Positions 38,339 through 47,655 of a stretch of 64,000 nt of DNA are shown here, piece after piece. The translations under genes and the position numbers were made by a program. Within the stretch, counting starts at the first letter, position 1; each line of letters opens with the position of its first letter. The notes under the pieces are model-generated. The model did no database searches, was not told the origin of the DNA, and was given only the letters and a program-made list of their open reading frames with translations. Source of the stretch: AWTP1-13 sp963832445 (GTDB taxonomy: Bacteria; Pseudomonadota; Alphaproteobacteria; Rhizobiales; Hyphomicrobiaceae); the NCBI GenBank assembly GCA_963832445.1, contig CAWHUM010000014.1:1-64000 (forward strand), read 5' to 3'.

Positions 38339-39151
38339 ATGAACCCGAACAAAGCACTTTGGGAAAAGGGCGACTTTACGCGGATAGCGCAGACCATGAG
38401 AGAGAGCGGGGAAGCGCTCGTCAAGGGACTGGGCATCACAAAGGGGCTCAAGGTCCTGGATCTGGGATGCGGCGATGGAACGACTGCATTGCCCGAAGCG
38501 AGGCTGGGGGCGGACGTCCTGGGCGTCGATATTGCGAGCAACCTTGTCGCAGCTGGGAACAAGCGCGCTAAGGAGCAGGGCCTCACCAACTGCAAGTTCC
38601 AAGAAGGCGATGCGTCCAATCTGCAGGCGCTCAAGGATCATTCTTTTGACCTCGTCGTGAGCATCTTCGGCGCGATGTTCGCGCCAAAGCCGTTCGATGT
38701 GGCCAAGGAGATGGTGCGCGTGACCCGGCCGGGAGGTCGGATCGTCATGGGAAACTGGATTCCGAATGATCCGACATTGGTAGCACAAATCCTGAAAATC
38801 AGCTCCGCATACTCACCGCCGCCGCCGGAAGGCTTCATTAGCCCTATGACGTGGGGGGTCGAGAATAACGTGATAGAGCGATTTGCCGCCGCGGGGGTTC
38901 CGAAAGAGAAGATATCATTCGTCCGAGACACGTACACTTTCAACTTTGCCGGCACACCCTCAGAGTTCGTTGCTGCATTCAAGACCTTCTACGGCCCGAC
39001 CATGAATGCATTCGAAGCCGCAGAGAAGAACGGCCGGGCCGCTGATCTGCAGAAGGAGTTGGAAGCTCTGTTCAATAGCCACAACAAAAGTACGAGCAAG
39101 GGTGTCACCTCCATTCCTGCGACCTTCCTACGCGTTACCGTTTCGCTCTGA
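38339..39151 (+). CDS. class I SAM-dependent methyltransferase
   Basis: The ATG at 38339 follows gaaggagg with 9-nt spacing. The 270-residue product carries the SAM-binding motif I VLDLGCGDGTTALPEA, an acidic strand-2 motif DVLGVDIASNLVAAG, motif II-like EGDASNLQAL, and RVTRPGGRIVMGNW. It fits the ubiquinone/menaquinone-methyltransferase-like (methyltransf_11) group. The substrate is unknown. Coding looks intact to the stop at 39149-39151. Confidence 0.85.
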   Translation: MNPNKALWEKGDFTRIAQTMRESGEALVKGLGITKGLKVLDLGCGDGTTALPEARLGADVLGVDIASNLVAAGNKRAKEQGLTNCKFQEGDASNLQALKDHSFDLVVSIFGAMFAPKPFDVAKEMVRVTRPGGRIVMGNWIPNDPTLVAQILKISSAYSPPPPEGFISPMTWGVENNVIERFAAAGVPKEKISFVRDTYTFNFAGTPSEFVAAFKTFYGPTMNAFEAAEKNGRAADLQKELEALFNSHNKSTSKGVTSIPATFLRVTVSL

Positions 39152-39831
39152 TTTGCCCGGCGGCGTCTGCAAATCCGGGGAGGGGACCGCCGCGGACGGG
39201 ATTGCGTGAAAACGCAGGCGCGCTGCGCTGCAAGGCGCGGAGATTGTTCTCCGGCTGGCCCTGGCCGAGCTGCGGCAGCCAGTGCGCGCAACATCGGTTC
39301 CGGCGGGGTAGGCAGAGGTGCTCAACGGCCTTAGATCAGGCCCTCGGCTTGCATTGCCGCCCGCGCCGCTGGTCGTGCGCCAACGCGCTTGCGGTGCGCA
39401 CGTACATGCGGATAAGGGGAAAGGTCGACGTCCAACAGACGCGCCCAGCGGCCTCGGATGTCGTTCAGTGAAACAGCGGGCAGAAACTCCGCCGGCACCC
39501 TTCGACTATGCGGCGAGCCGCTGCATGATCCTCTGACCCGTGAGACGCGTGCCCTCTGCAGCCTTGGCGCTTGGCGCAGCGGGTGCCATCGCCGGGAATG
39601 TCCGGAAGGGGTCAAAACGCGACTCTCGTTAGCTGCCGCGGTCTAGTCCTCTCACCCCTCAACTCTGGACATTCTGACGGCCGTAGTCGAGGTCTCACAT
39701 GTGCCAGAAGCCGCCTTGCATTAGATCCGCCATCGCCTCCCCGACTTCGTGCTGTCACTTCCGCCAGGTGTGCACGGATCGTGCGCGGCCTATACTTTGA
39801 CGAATCGTCGAGAGTGAAAAAGGAGCCAGTC
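39152..39831. other. mostly non-coding stretch with a GST remnant
   Basis: Apart from the glutathione S-transferase remnant at about 39331-39477 (minus strand), no gene is supported in these 680 bp. Confidence 0.45.
39331..39477 (-). pseudogene. glutathione S-transferase C-terminal remnant
   Basis: The minus-strand frame ends RWARLLDVDLSPYPHVRAHR followed by KRVGARPAARAAMQAEGLI. The pattern DLSPYPHV...R...RPA...AM..EGL is the typical end of bacterial GST C-terminal helices. The thioredoxin-fold domain is absent, so this is a fragment. Confidence 0.5.
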
Positions 39832-40053
39832 ATGCGTGACCGCCCCGTCGTTGAACAAGCGTCTGCTCGTGGCTACCGCTCTGCCAAGTCTGTCGATGAA
39901 CGCCATGTTCTCCTCTGGGCGGAGATCGCGGGGTTGGTCGAGATCTCGACGGATGGCAGCTGGACCCCTACCGCAAGAGCGATCGAATACATTGAGCGTC
40001 GAAACGACCCCAACCTCGCTGGCGCTCAGAGCGCGACAGTTGGATTGTTCTAG
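39832..40053 (+). CDS. small hypothetical protein
   Basis: The ATG at 39832 follows aaggag. The 73-residue product reads MRDRPVVEQASARGYRSAKS, HVLLWAEIAGLVEISTDGSW and ARAIEYIERRNDPNL. A hydrophilic, probably cytosolic protein. No family recognised, but the ribosome-binding site and codon pattern support a gene. Confidence 0.45.
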   Translation: MRDRPVVEQASARGYRSAKSVDERHVLLWAEIAGLVEISTDGSWTPTARAIEYIERRNDPNLAGAQSATVGLF

Positions 40054-40259
40054 CTCGACTCGGGCCTACCGACCTCGTGGCCTCCCGGAAAAGCACGGAG
40101 GCCCAGTTGTGTATTCGGGGACCATCTGCCCGCCAAGGTGCGTCGCATTAATGCGGCAATAGCTCTACTTCGGGCTGCCTGCTCGAGAGCCCTGTGTCGC
40201 CAGGCAACTCGTCGGACCGGATGACTGGCTGCATTCGACAAGCTGACATCCGCGCCAGC

Positions 40260-40595
40260 TTAGTGAGCCGTTGGCGCCAACCGTTGGCCGCAAACTGAGG
40301 GCGCAAAGCGCCGGTCGAACTTTGCGCGGCCGGCACGGCCGCTCGCGTCCATGAAGTGCACGCCCACCATTTGATCCCTGCGCCACCGGATCAGGCACTC
40401 ATAAAGCCGGCCGGTCTTTTCCTCCCAGAGCAAAACCTCCGGCGGAAGCGCGACAGGGATCAGCATGCTGAGCAGGGCGCCGTCTTGCGAGATGTTGCAG
40501 ATGATACACTCGACGAAGAACGGCTGGTCCATGAAGACGATCTTGCCGTTCTTGCGCACTTGATGGCGCAAGAACTCTCTTCGATCACTGGTCAC
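40260..40595 (-). CDS. PilZ-domain protein (probable c-di-GMP receptor), copy 1
   Basis: GTG start at 40595, chosen because gaggag lies 8 nt upstream. The 111-residue product starts VTSDRREFLRHQVRKNGKIV with the PilZ RxxxR motif (REFLR), then CNISQDGALLSM in place of the (D/N)xSxxG motif. The barrel segment LWEEKTGRLYECLIRWRR and GVHFMDASGRA follow. PilZ domains bind cyclic di-GMP. It is closely related to a second PilZ gene at 48744-49112; both flank the type I secretion locus. Confidence 0.8.
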   Translation of the reverse strand: MTSDRREFLRHQVRKNGKIVFMDQPFFVECIICNISQDGALLSMLIPVALPPEVLLWEEKTGRLYECLIRWRRDQMVGVHFMDASGRAGRAKFDRRFAPSVCGQRLAPTAH

Positions 40596-40875
40596 GGTCG
40601 GTGCTCCTCGCGGTCGGACGCGAGCCACGCGTCCATGCAACCGCCAAGGTGATAGCAGGCGCACCCATCGGCCTCACCTGTCGGAACCGGCACTGCGATG
40701 CGCCGGCAAGATCGCATTGGGCGCGATCGGACGGATTACGCTTGCTGGCGCAACGCAAATTCTTCTTCTCGCTGCCGGAACCCGCGCGAGGGGACTGGCG
40801 TTTGCGACAGGTGCCGGCGGAGGAAACGGCTGCTAGGGTGCATCTGCCTGCCGATCGCAGGCGCTCGCTACCCCA

Positions 40876-40915
40876 AGGGCCCTGGCTTACTCCCTCCCCC
40901 CACCGCCAGGGCCCT
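40876..40915. repeat. perfect 11-bp-stem hairpin (agggccctggc / gccagggccct)
   Basis: Inverted repeat arms 40876-40886 and 40905-40915 with an 18-nt pyrimidine-rich loop. A near-identical hairpin with a similar loop lies at 48689-48724, just upstream of the second PilZ gene. Confidence 0.7.
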
Positions 40916-40956
40916 CCCCACCCTGGCCGTGAAGTGTATGTCGTCTGATGGTCAGT

Positions 40957-40977
40957 CGCCGGTATGTATTACCGGCG
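40957..40977. repeat. 8-bp-stem hairpin (cgccggta / taccggcg)
   Basis: Perfect arms 40957-40964 and 40970-40977 around the loop tgtat. Too far from any gene end to be a clear terminator. Confidence 0.5.
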
Positions 40978-41148
40978 GCGTCTTTGTCATGCCTGCAGTT
41001 GCGCAAGTTGCGTATGCGGCTGGCGGATCCGACAGGTTCTACCGAGGCATGAGTTGCCTAGGTTGGCTTGCCCGCGCAGGGGCGGAGTGCCGCTCACGTC
41101 CCCACGGCACCTCGGGTTTCCACTTTCGTACTGTCGACAGGTCTGGCC

Positions 41149-41250
41149 ATGTATCAACCACGCAACGGCACCACTGGCGATCGCATCGCCGCTCTGGCGC
41201 TGGCCTTGGTTGCGGGAATTCTGCTTGTGATTCATGCGCTTGGGGCGTGA
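41149..41250 (+). CDS. very small hydrophobic ORF
   Basis: 33 codons, MYQPRNGTTGDRIAALALAL then VAGILLVIHALGA, forming one transmembrane helix. No strong ribosome-binding site. Could be a small membrane protein or chance. Confidence 0.25.
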   Translation: MYQPRNGTTGDRIAALALALVAGILLVIHALGA

Positions 41251-41408
41251 TGCCTATCGCGCGCTCGAAGCCCCCGACGCTATCCCAGTGGACCAGGGTT
41301 CGCCCGAGAAATGCCTGCCACGGGAGCGCACACCTCCCTCCTGTGCCCGCCTCTTGGACGTGGCCGAGCGCGCTATCCATCCGACGCATGACGATCTGTC
41401 GGCGCCTA

Positions 41409-41421
41409 GTTGCAATGCAAC
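41409..41421. promoter_or_regulatory. perfect palindrome gttgcaatgcaac, possible operator
   Basis: A 6+1+6 palindrome 60 bp upstream of the first gene of the T1SS operon. Its position fits a regulator-binding site, for example of the LuxR protein at the other end of the locus, but this is unproven and a short palindrome can occur by chance. Confidence 0.3.
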
Positions 41422-41481
41422 AGCCCGTCTTAACGGAACTTCCACAACCCGAAGGCATCATGCGACTAAAAGGAACTCAGA

Positions 41482-41835
41482 ATGTCAGTGGAGAGCAATA
41501 GTTCACATTCGGCAGCCGGCACCGGCGCCGAGGCCACGGGCGAGACGGGCCAAGCGACCGACGCCCCCGTTGCCGAGTTGCACGTCGCCCCCGACACCAT
41601 CGGCCTCGAACTCGTCCGGCTGCTCGCGGAAACCCACACCACTGACCTCGCTGCAGACGCGACAGGCGGGGTTGCAGACGCGGCAGCCTACGACGGCCAT
41701 GTGGCCCTGGCTTTGGATACCGATGTCCTGCCGGATATCGACGCAACCCTCGACATGCTCACCAGCTCGCATCAGCTGTTCGATGTGCCCGCGCTGGATG
41801 TTGAGAACGTCGTTGACGATTCACTACCGACCTAA
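41482..41835 (+). CDS. small acidic protein, first gene of the T1SS operon
   Basis: The ATG follows aaaaggaactcaga. The 117-residue protein is very acidic and rich in Ala, Asp and Thr (TGAEATGETGQATDAP, LAADATGGVADAAAYDGHV) and ends ALDTDVLPDIDATLDMLTSS, FDVPALDVENVVDDSLPT. No signal peptide or cysteines. It lies 35 bp upstream of the repeat-protein gene and is probably cotranscribed. Function unknown; a chaperone or a second exported protein of the secretion system is possible. Confidence 0.6.
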   Translation: MSVESNSSHSAAGTGAEATGETGQATDAPVAELHVAPDTIGLELVRLLAETHTTDLAADATGGVADAAAYDGHVALALDTDVLPDIDATLDMLTSSHQLFDVPALDVENVVDDSLPT

Positions 41836-41870
41836 AGCACCCCGCCAAGGGGTCAGTAAGGGAGACGAGT

Positions 41871-44338
41871 ATGGCTGATCGAGTGCAATCTCGGGCAGAA
41901 GGCCGGGCCAAGAGAAGAGGAGCGGCCGAAAACCGCGATCCCGCCAATACGTCCCAGAACAGGCAGAAGGGACTGTGGAACTTCCTCACCTGGTCCTTCT
42001 TCATCTCGCAGATCCTGATGGCGCAGCGCCTATGCAGGCGCCGCCAATCTTGGCACAGCCATCGACGATCATTCCTCGACGGGCGACGGCGACCCAGCTC
42101 ACGCCGCGACCGCAGCGTTGCTGCCGCTCGGCAGGATCACGGGCGCTGAACCCGGCCTGAACGCGGCCGCCGTCATCACGGTCCCCACGCCGGACGCGCT
42201 GTCCCCGGCCGCAGGTGCACCGCCCGTTGTCGCACGCGCCGAGCCTGTCGAGCTGTCGCATGCGACCGCTGCGCATCCGGCCGTGCAGGCCAGCGGCGCA
42301 TTTTCTGACAATGCGGTGCACGGCGTTGCCACGCCAGTTGCCGCGCTCGGCACCCAATCGGGGGCAACTGTTGCGCCGATCGTGCAACAAGTGATTGTGC
42401 CGGTTGTCGAAATCGTTGAAGGGGTAGTTGGACCGGTGGTGAACACGGTCGTCACGCCGGTGGTGGAGATCCTGCAACCGGTTGTCGACGCGGTGAAGCC
42501 CGTGGTGGACGCGGTTGTCACCCCCGTCGTTCAATTTATCGATCCCGTTGTGGATGCGGTGGTCGCGCCCGTGACCCAGGTTGCGGACGGCGTGATCCAA
42601 GCTGTCACGCCCGTGCTCGACGCGGTTGTCGCGCCAGTAGTGCAGGCGGTCACGCCGGTGGTGGACGCGGTTGTCGCGCCCGTCGGCGATGTCATTCAGG
42701 CCGTCGCTCCCGCGCTGGATGCCGTGGTCGCGCCGGTCGCGCAGCTCACGGGCGATATCATCCAGACAGTCGCACCGGCCGTGGATGCGGTAGTTGCCCC
42801 TCTGGGCGGTGTGATCCAGACGGTTACCCCCGCCCTGGACGCAGCGATCGCGCCCGTGGCTGAGCTCACTGGCAATGTGATCGAGGCTGCCGCCCCCGTG
42901 GTGGACGCTGTGGTCACCCCTGTGACCCAGATCTCGGAAGCCGTAGTCCAGGCAGCCGCTCCCATTCTTGATACGGCCACCTCTGTAATCCAGGCGGCCG
43001 GACCAGTGCTCGAGGCGGTCACGCCAATCGTTCAGTCGGTTGCCGAGCCGGTGCTGGAGGCAGTGACCTCCGCCGCCGATGCCGTGCAGCCGGCACTTGA
43101 CGCGATCATTCCGGCCGTCGACTCCCTCACCGCCCCGATCCTGGACGCCGTCACCCCCGTTGTTCAGAGCGTCGAGCCGGTGCTGGAGGCGGCGACCTCC
43201 GCGGCCGATGCCGTGCAGCCGGCACTCGACGCGATCATTCCGGCCGTCGACTTCCTCACCGCCCCGATCCTGGACGCTGTCACCCCCGTCGTTCAGAGCG
43301 TCGAGCCGGTGCTGGAGGCGGCAACCTCCGCGGCAGACGCTGTCCAGCCCGTGCTGGATGCGATCATCCCCGCCGTCAACTCCCTCACCAGCCCGGTCCT
43401 GGACGCCGTCACCCCCGTCGTTCAGAGCGTCAAGCCGGTGCTGGAGGCGGTGACCTCCGCAGCTGAGGCAATCGGGCCTGTGGTGGACGCCATCATTCCG
43501 GCTGTCGACTCCCTTACCGACCCGATCCTGGACGCGGTCACTCCGGTCGTTCAGAGCGTCGAGCCGGTGCTGGAGGCGGCGACCTCCGCAGCCGATTCCG
43601 TGCAGGCGGCACTCGACGCGATCATTCCGGCTGTCGAACTCCCTCACCGGCCCGGTCCTGGACGCCGTTACCCCCGTCGTTCAGAGCGTCGAACCGGTGC
43701 TGGAAGCGGTGACCTCCGCCGCCGATGCCGTGCAGCCGGCACTCGACGCGATCATTCCGGCTGTCAACTCCCTCACCGGCCCGATCCTGGACGCGGTCGC
43801 TTCGGTCGTTCAGAGCGTCGAGCCGGTACTGGAGGCGGCAACCTCCGCAGCTGAGGCAATCGGGCCTGTGGCGGACGCGATCATCCCCGCCGTCGACTCC
43901 ATCGCCGGCCCCGCGCTGGATACGGTCACTCCCGTCGTGAACGGAACGCTGGATGCGCTGACTTCGGGCAACAACGGCGACGGCTCCGGCCTCGGCACAC
44001 TGCTCGGCGTTGAAATCAGCGGCGAGCAGCCCATCGTCGTGGCGTCGGGCAGCCTCGACTTCCCGGAAGCCGCGATTACGGCAGGTGCCGATGCCGACGA
44101 GTTGTTCTCCGCGGGAAGCTACACCGACTACAGCATCACGCTGACAAGCCAGACGCCTGGCGGTTCCAGCGAGACGTCGGTCACCGGCCCGGCCGTATCC
44201 TCCTCGCTGCTCGATCAGGTCCTCGGCAGCACTCCCGACGTGCCCGATGAGCCATCGGTTCAACTGCCCACGGTGTCAGTGCCCAGCGTCTTCCACTCGT
44301 TCGGGTCGCTCGGACATGGCGACCGGTTTCATCTATGA
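41871..44338 (+). CDS. long Val/Ala/Pro-rich repeat protein, probable type I secretion substrate (two indels)
   Basis: The ATG at 41871 follows taagggagacgagt. The N-terminal part is basic (RVQSRAEGRAKRRGAAENRD) with a hydrophobic WNFLTWSFFISQILMA. After a frame change near 42020 the product continues in the frame of 42118 (GRITGAEPGLNAAAVITVP). The body is made of short VVDAVVAPV.. repeats (about 42400-43000), then seven 43-residue units containing VEPVLEAATSAADAVQPALD and DAVTPVVQS. One extra base near 43637 shifts the frame; the C-terminal part (GVEISGEQPIVVASGSLDFP, FHSFGSLGHGDRFHL) is read from 43697. Corrected length about 820 residues. No RTX nonapeptides or cysteines. Its stop overlaps the secretion ATPase start (atga), so coupling is likely. 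Function unknown. Confidence 0.7.
43000..43915 (+). repeat. tandem 129-bp repeats, about seven copies
   Basis: The anchor gagccggtgctggaggc and variants recur at 43045, 43174, 43303, 43432, 43561, 43691 and 43820, a period of 129 bp (43 codons), except one step of 130 between 43561 and 43691. That step is the extra base (gtcgaactccctcacc versus gtcgactccc) that breaks the reading frame. Copies are near-identical at the DNA level, suggesting recent expansion or conversion. Confidence 0.9.
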
Positions 44339-46258
44339 AAATAGGCGTCAGCAGCGCGGCTTTGCTCCAGCTGCTGACGCGGTATCGCGATGGCCGCCCG
44401 GCAGATGCACAGCGTAGCGAACCCATCCCGGCGCCACAGCCGGGTCCCGCCGGCAGCTCAAGCTTGACCGCAGACTCGACGGAGGCCCCCGTTCAGCGGG
44501 ACCCCTTGCAGGAATGGCGCACCGTCGCGCGCCGCACCTTTGTCGTCGTCGGCATCTTTTCGGTATTCGTCAATCTCTTGATGCTGACGATGCCGATCTA
44601 CCTGTTTCAGATTTCCGATCGCGTGCTGACCAGCCGCAACATGCACACGCTGGCCATGCTCTCCCTGGTCGCGCTCGGGTTCATCGCCGTCCTGTCGCTG
44701 TTGGATACGTTGCGCCGTCAGGTGCTGGGCCGGCTGGCGATCCGCATGGAGACCATGCTTGGCGGTCCCATCGTCGCCAGCATCATCACCACCGCGCCGG
44801 CAAGCGATGGCGGCAACGTGCTGCCGCTCAGGAGCCTGCAGCAGGTACGCAACTTCATGTCGGGCGCGACCATAGTTGTCCTGTTCGACGCCCCCTTGGC
44901 GCCGCTCTACTTCGCCGCTGTGTTCCTAATCCATCCGAGCCTCGGCGTGATCACGCTGGGCGCCGGCGTTCTGCTTTCCGCCATCGCCATCGTAAACCAG
45001 CGCGCCACGGCGAACCCGCTCGCGCAGGCGAGCGCGCACGCATCGAGAGCAGACGCGCAAGCGGAGGCGCTTGCGCGCAATTCCCAGGTTGTCAACGCCA
45101 TGGGAATGCTGAACGAAAGCATTCTGCAGTGGGGTAAAGAGCAGACCGGAGCGCTTTCCAAACAAGTTGCCGCGCTCGACTTCGAGCTTTTGGATCAGCG
45201 GCACCTCCCGTTTCTTCCGCCTTCTCACCCAGATCGCGATCCTCGGGTGGGGCGCCTACCTGGCGCTCGACAACCAGCTCACCGGCGGCATGATGATCGC
45301 CGCCTCCATCATTGCCGGGCGCGCCTTGCAGCCCCTGGAGGGCATGATCGAAGGCTGGCGCAGCGTGCTGCACACGCGGGCGGCCTACGCGCGCGTCCGC
45401 GCGGCGGTGGAAGCCCTGCAGAAGGAGAAGCCGCGCCTGCGGCTCCCCAAGCCGCAGGGCCGCCTGACGGTCGAGAAGATCCTCTACCTGCCGCCCGGTA
45501 CCAAGGAGCCCGTTCTCAACGGCGTGAGCTTCGAGCTGCAGCCCGGCGAGTCGCTGGCAATCGTCGGCCCGTCAGGCTCCGGCAAGTCGACCTTGGCGCG
45601 TATTCTCGTGGGCTGCCTCTTGCCTACTGCCGGTAAGGTGCGGCTCGACGGCACGGAGCTGCGCAACTGGGACAGCCGCCAGTTCGGCGAGTACACGGGC
45701 TATCTCCCCCAGGAGGTCGAGCTGTTTCCCGGCTCCATCAAGGAGAACGTCTGCCGTATGCGCAGCGATCTCCCCGATGAGAAGATCTACAACGCTGCGG
45801 TGCTCTCAGGCGTCCACGACATGATCAGCCAGCTCCCGAACGGATACGAGAGCATGCTGGAGCGCAACGGCGCACCCCTATCGGGAGGTCAGAAGCAGCG
45901 CATCGCGCTCGCCCGCGCTTTCTTCGGTGAGCCATCGATGGTGGTCCTGGACGAGCCCAACTCGAACCTCGACGCCGCCGGCGAGCAAGCCCTCACCGAT
46001 ACCCTGGTGAGGGCCAAGCAGATGCGGGTCACGACCGTCGTCGTCACACAACGCCCCGCGCTGCTCAGTATCGTCGACAAGGTAATGGTCTTGCGTGCGG
46101 GCCGGGTCGATGCCTTTGGCCCGCCGAAGGACGTTCTGCGCCGGCTCATGAGCGGCAAGGTGGTCAACGCTACGGCGGCAGGCGGCGCCCATCAGCCACC
46201 TGAGACATCGGCGCCACCTGCGGATGCGCCCCCGCGTCCAGCCGTGGAGGCACAATGA
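44335..46258 (+). pseudogene. type I secretion system permease/ATPase (PrtD/HlyB type), one frameshift
   Basis: It starts MKIGVSSAALLQLLTRYRDG and has an ABC transmembrane domain (VVVGIFSVFVNLLMLTMPIY, LAMLSLVALGFIAVLSLLD, LAPLYFAAVFLIHPSLGVI). Near 45190 the frame changes and continues FWISGTSRFFRLLTQIAILG. The nucleotide-binding domain is complete: Walker A GPSGSGKST, Q-loop YLPQEVELFPGSIKENV, signature LSGGQKQR and Walker B MVVLDEPNSNLD. Corrected length about 640 residues, normal for PrtD-like exporters. It overlaps both neighbours by 4 bp (atga), showing a tightly coupled operon. The indel may be a sequencing error. Confidence 0.9.
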
Positions 46259-47610
46259 CCGCCGCTTGCCCCAGCATCCATGAGTGGCACCGCGGCGTCC
46301 CTGCCGGGGTGCGGTCGCCGATACTGCTCGGCATCGCCGTTCTGGTCCTCTGCGTCGGCGGCTTTGCGTTGTGGAGCTGCATTGCCGTCATCGACGGCGC
46401 GGTGGTCGTGTCGGGGTCCTTCGTGGCCACCGGGCAGAACAAGCATGTGCAGCACCTGGAAGGCGGAATCCTGCGCGAGGTGCTGGTCAAGGAAGGCGAT
46501 CTGGTCGAGGCGAGTCAAACGCTGCTGAGGCTCGACGCCACCTCCGCCAGCACCAAGCTGAAGCGCCTCGTCAACCGCAACCAGCGCATGCTGATCATGA
46601 AGGCCAGGCTGGAAGCCGAGATCGATGGTAGCGAAGTCTTTTCCATGCCCGCGGATTTGACCCAGCAAGCCGCCGACACCGAGGTCCGCAGCATCTACGA
46701 GCGGCAGATGGCCGAGCTGCAGGCGCGCCGATTCAAACGCTTGGGCGAGGAAGACGTGCTGCGCAAGGAGATCGCGGGCCTGCAGGAAAACGTCGCCGGC
46801 TACGAAGCGCAGGCAAACTCGACCCGGCAGCGCATGGCGTTGTTCGCCGAAGAGCTGCGCGACAAGCAGCGCCTGCTCGACCAGCAGCTCGCGCGGCGCA
46901 CCGAGGTCCTCGCGATCCAGCGCTCGGAAGCCGCGCTTACCGGCGAGCTCGGCGAGCTGGTGTCTCGCGTGGCCGACGCGCGCGAACGCATCTCGCGCGC
47001 CATGCAGCAGATCGCTCAGGTCAGATCGGCGGCAATGCAGAAGACGATCGAGGAGCTGCGCGCCACCGAAACAGAGCTCGACGATCTGGAGGAGCAGATC
47101 CGCGCCGCCCGAGACGTCCTCGATCGCGTGGAGGTGCGTTCGCCGGTGCGCGGCATCGTCGTCAAGCTGCACCAGCACACACCAGGCGGCGTGGTTGGAG
47201 CCGGTACGGTGATCCTCGAGCTGCTGCCCGTAAACGACGAGCTCATCATCGAGGCTCGCATCAACCCGAGCGAGATCGGGCATGTCAAGACGGGTCAGCA
47301 GGCGCTGGTGCGGCTGACGGCGTTCAACCAGCGCGTGACGCCGATGGTCGAGGGCAGTGTCGTCTACCTCTCTGCCGATGCCGTCGCCTACAGCTCACGC
47401 ACGAAGTCGGAGCAGGACACAGTGCTGCGCCCATCCTACGTGGTGCGCGTCCGTCTGAACGACAATGACGTTCGACACAAGGTCGAGGCCTTCCGGCCGA
47501 CGCCCGGCATGCCGGCCGACATCTTCATCAAGACCGGCGAGCGCACGTTCTTCGACTACATCATGCGGCCGGTGTTCGACAGCTTCTCCCGCGCCTTCCG
47601 CGAGACCTGA
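46255..47610 (+). CDS. HlyD-family type I secretion periplasmic adaptor
   Basis: An intact 451-residue protein. An N-terminal transmembrane helix (LLGIAVLVLCVGGFALWSCI) is followed by the lipoyl half VQHLEGGILREVLVKEGDLV, a long coiled coil (about residues 95-290), and the second lipoyl half DRVEVRSPVRGIVVKLHQHT. The beta-barrel end is TPGMPADIFIKTGERTFFDY, characteristic of PrtE/HlyD adaptors. It bridges the inner-membrane ATPase and an outer-membrane TolC protein; no TolC gene lies in the window. Confidence 0.93.
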   Translation: MTAACPSIHEWHRGVPAGVRSPILLGIAVLVLCVGGFALWSCIAVIDGAVVVSGSFVATGQNKHVQHLEGGILREVLVKEGDLVEASQTLLRLDATSASTKLKRLVNRNQRMLIMKARLEAEIDGSEVFSMPADLTQQAADTEVRSIYERQMAELQARRFKRLGEEDVLRKEIAGLQENVAGYEAQANSTRQRMALFAEELRDKQRLLDQQLARRTEVLAIQRSEAALTGELGELVSRVADARERISRAMQQIAQVRSAAMQKTIEELRATETELDDLEEQIRAARDVLDRVEVRSPVRGIVVKLHQHTPGGVVGAGTVILELLPVNDELIIEARINPSEIGHVKTGQQALVRLTAFNQRVTPMVEGSVVYLSADAVAYSSRTKSEQDTVLRPSYVVRVRLNDNDVRHKVEAFRPTPGMPADIFIKTGERTFFDYIMRPVFDSFSRAFRET

Positions 47611-47619
47611 TCGCACAGT

Positions 47620-47655
47620 GTAGGTTGGGCCTGCTCTCTGCTCGACCCAACCTAC
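47620..47655. terminator. hairpin between convergent hlyD and luxR (gtaggttggg / cccaacctac)
   Basis: Perfect 10-bp arms at 47620-47629 and 47646-47655 with a 16-nt loop, in the 44-bp space between two converging genes. It can act as a bidirectional terminator. It has no U-tract, and similar ggttggg sequences occur as dispersed palindromic repeats in proteobacteria. Confidence 0.55.

Larger units (their letters stand above)
40596..41481. other. long gap upstream of the T1SS operon
   Basis: Nearly 900 bp with no supported larger gene. It holds two hairpins (40876-40915 and 40957-40977), a 33-codon hydrophobic ORF (41149-41250) and a short palindrome (41409-41421). It should carry promoters for PilZ copy 1 (minus) and the T1SS operon (plus). 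Confidence 0.5.

Noticed and set aside
42001..43647. 548-codon minus-strand frame with His/Arg/Gly-Asp-rich repeats opposite the repeat protein
   Set aside because: Its repeats are only the mirror of the 129-bp coding repeats; the plus strand has the ribosome-binding site and operon coupling.
43000..43915. Regular repeats considered as a CRISPR array
   Set aside because: The 129-bp units are contiguous, coding and have no unique spacers; no cas genes present.
47620..47655. Considered as a Rho-independent terminator with U-tract
   Set aside because: No U-run follows on either strand, so it is listed only as a hairpin that may end transcription.
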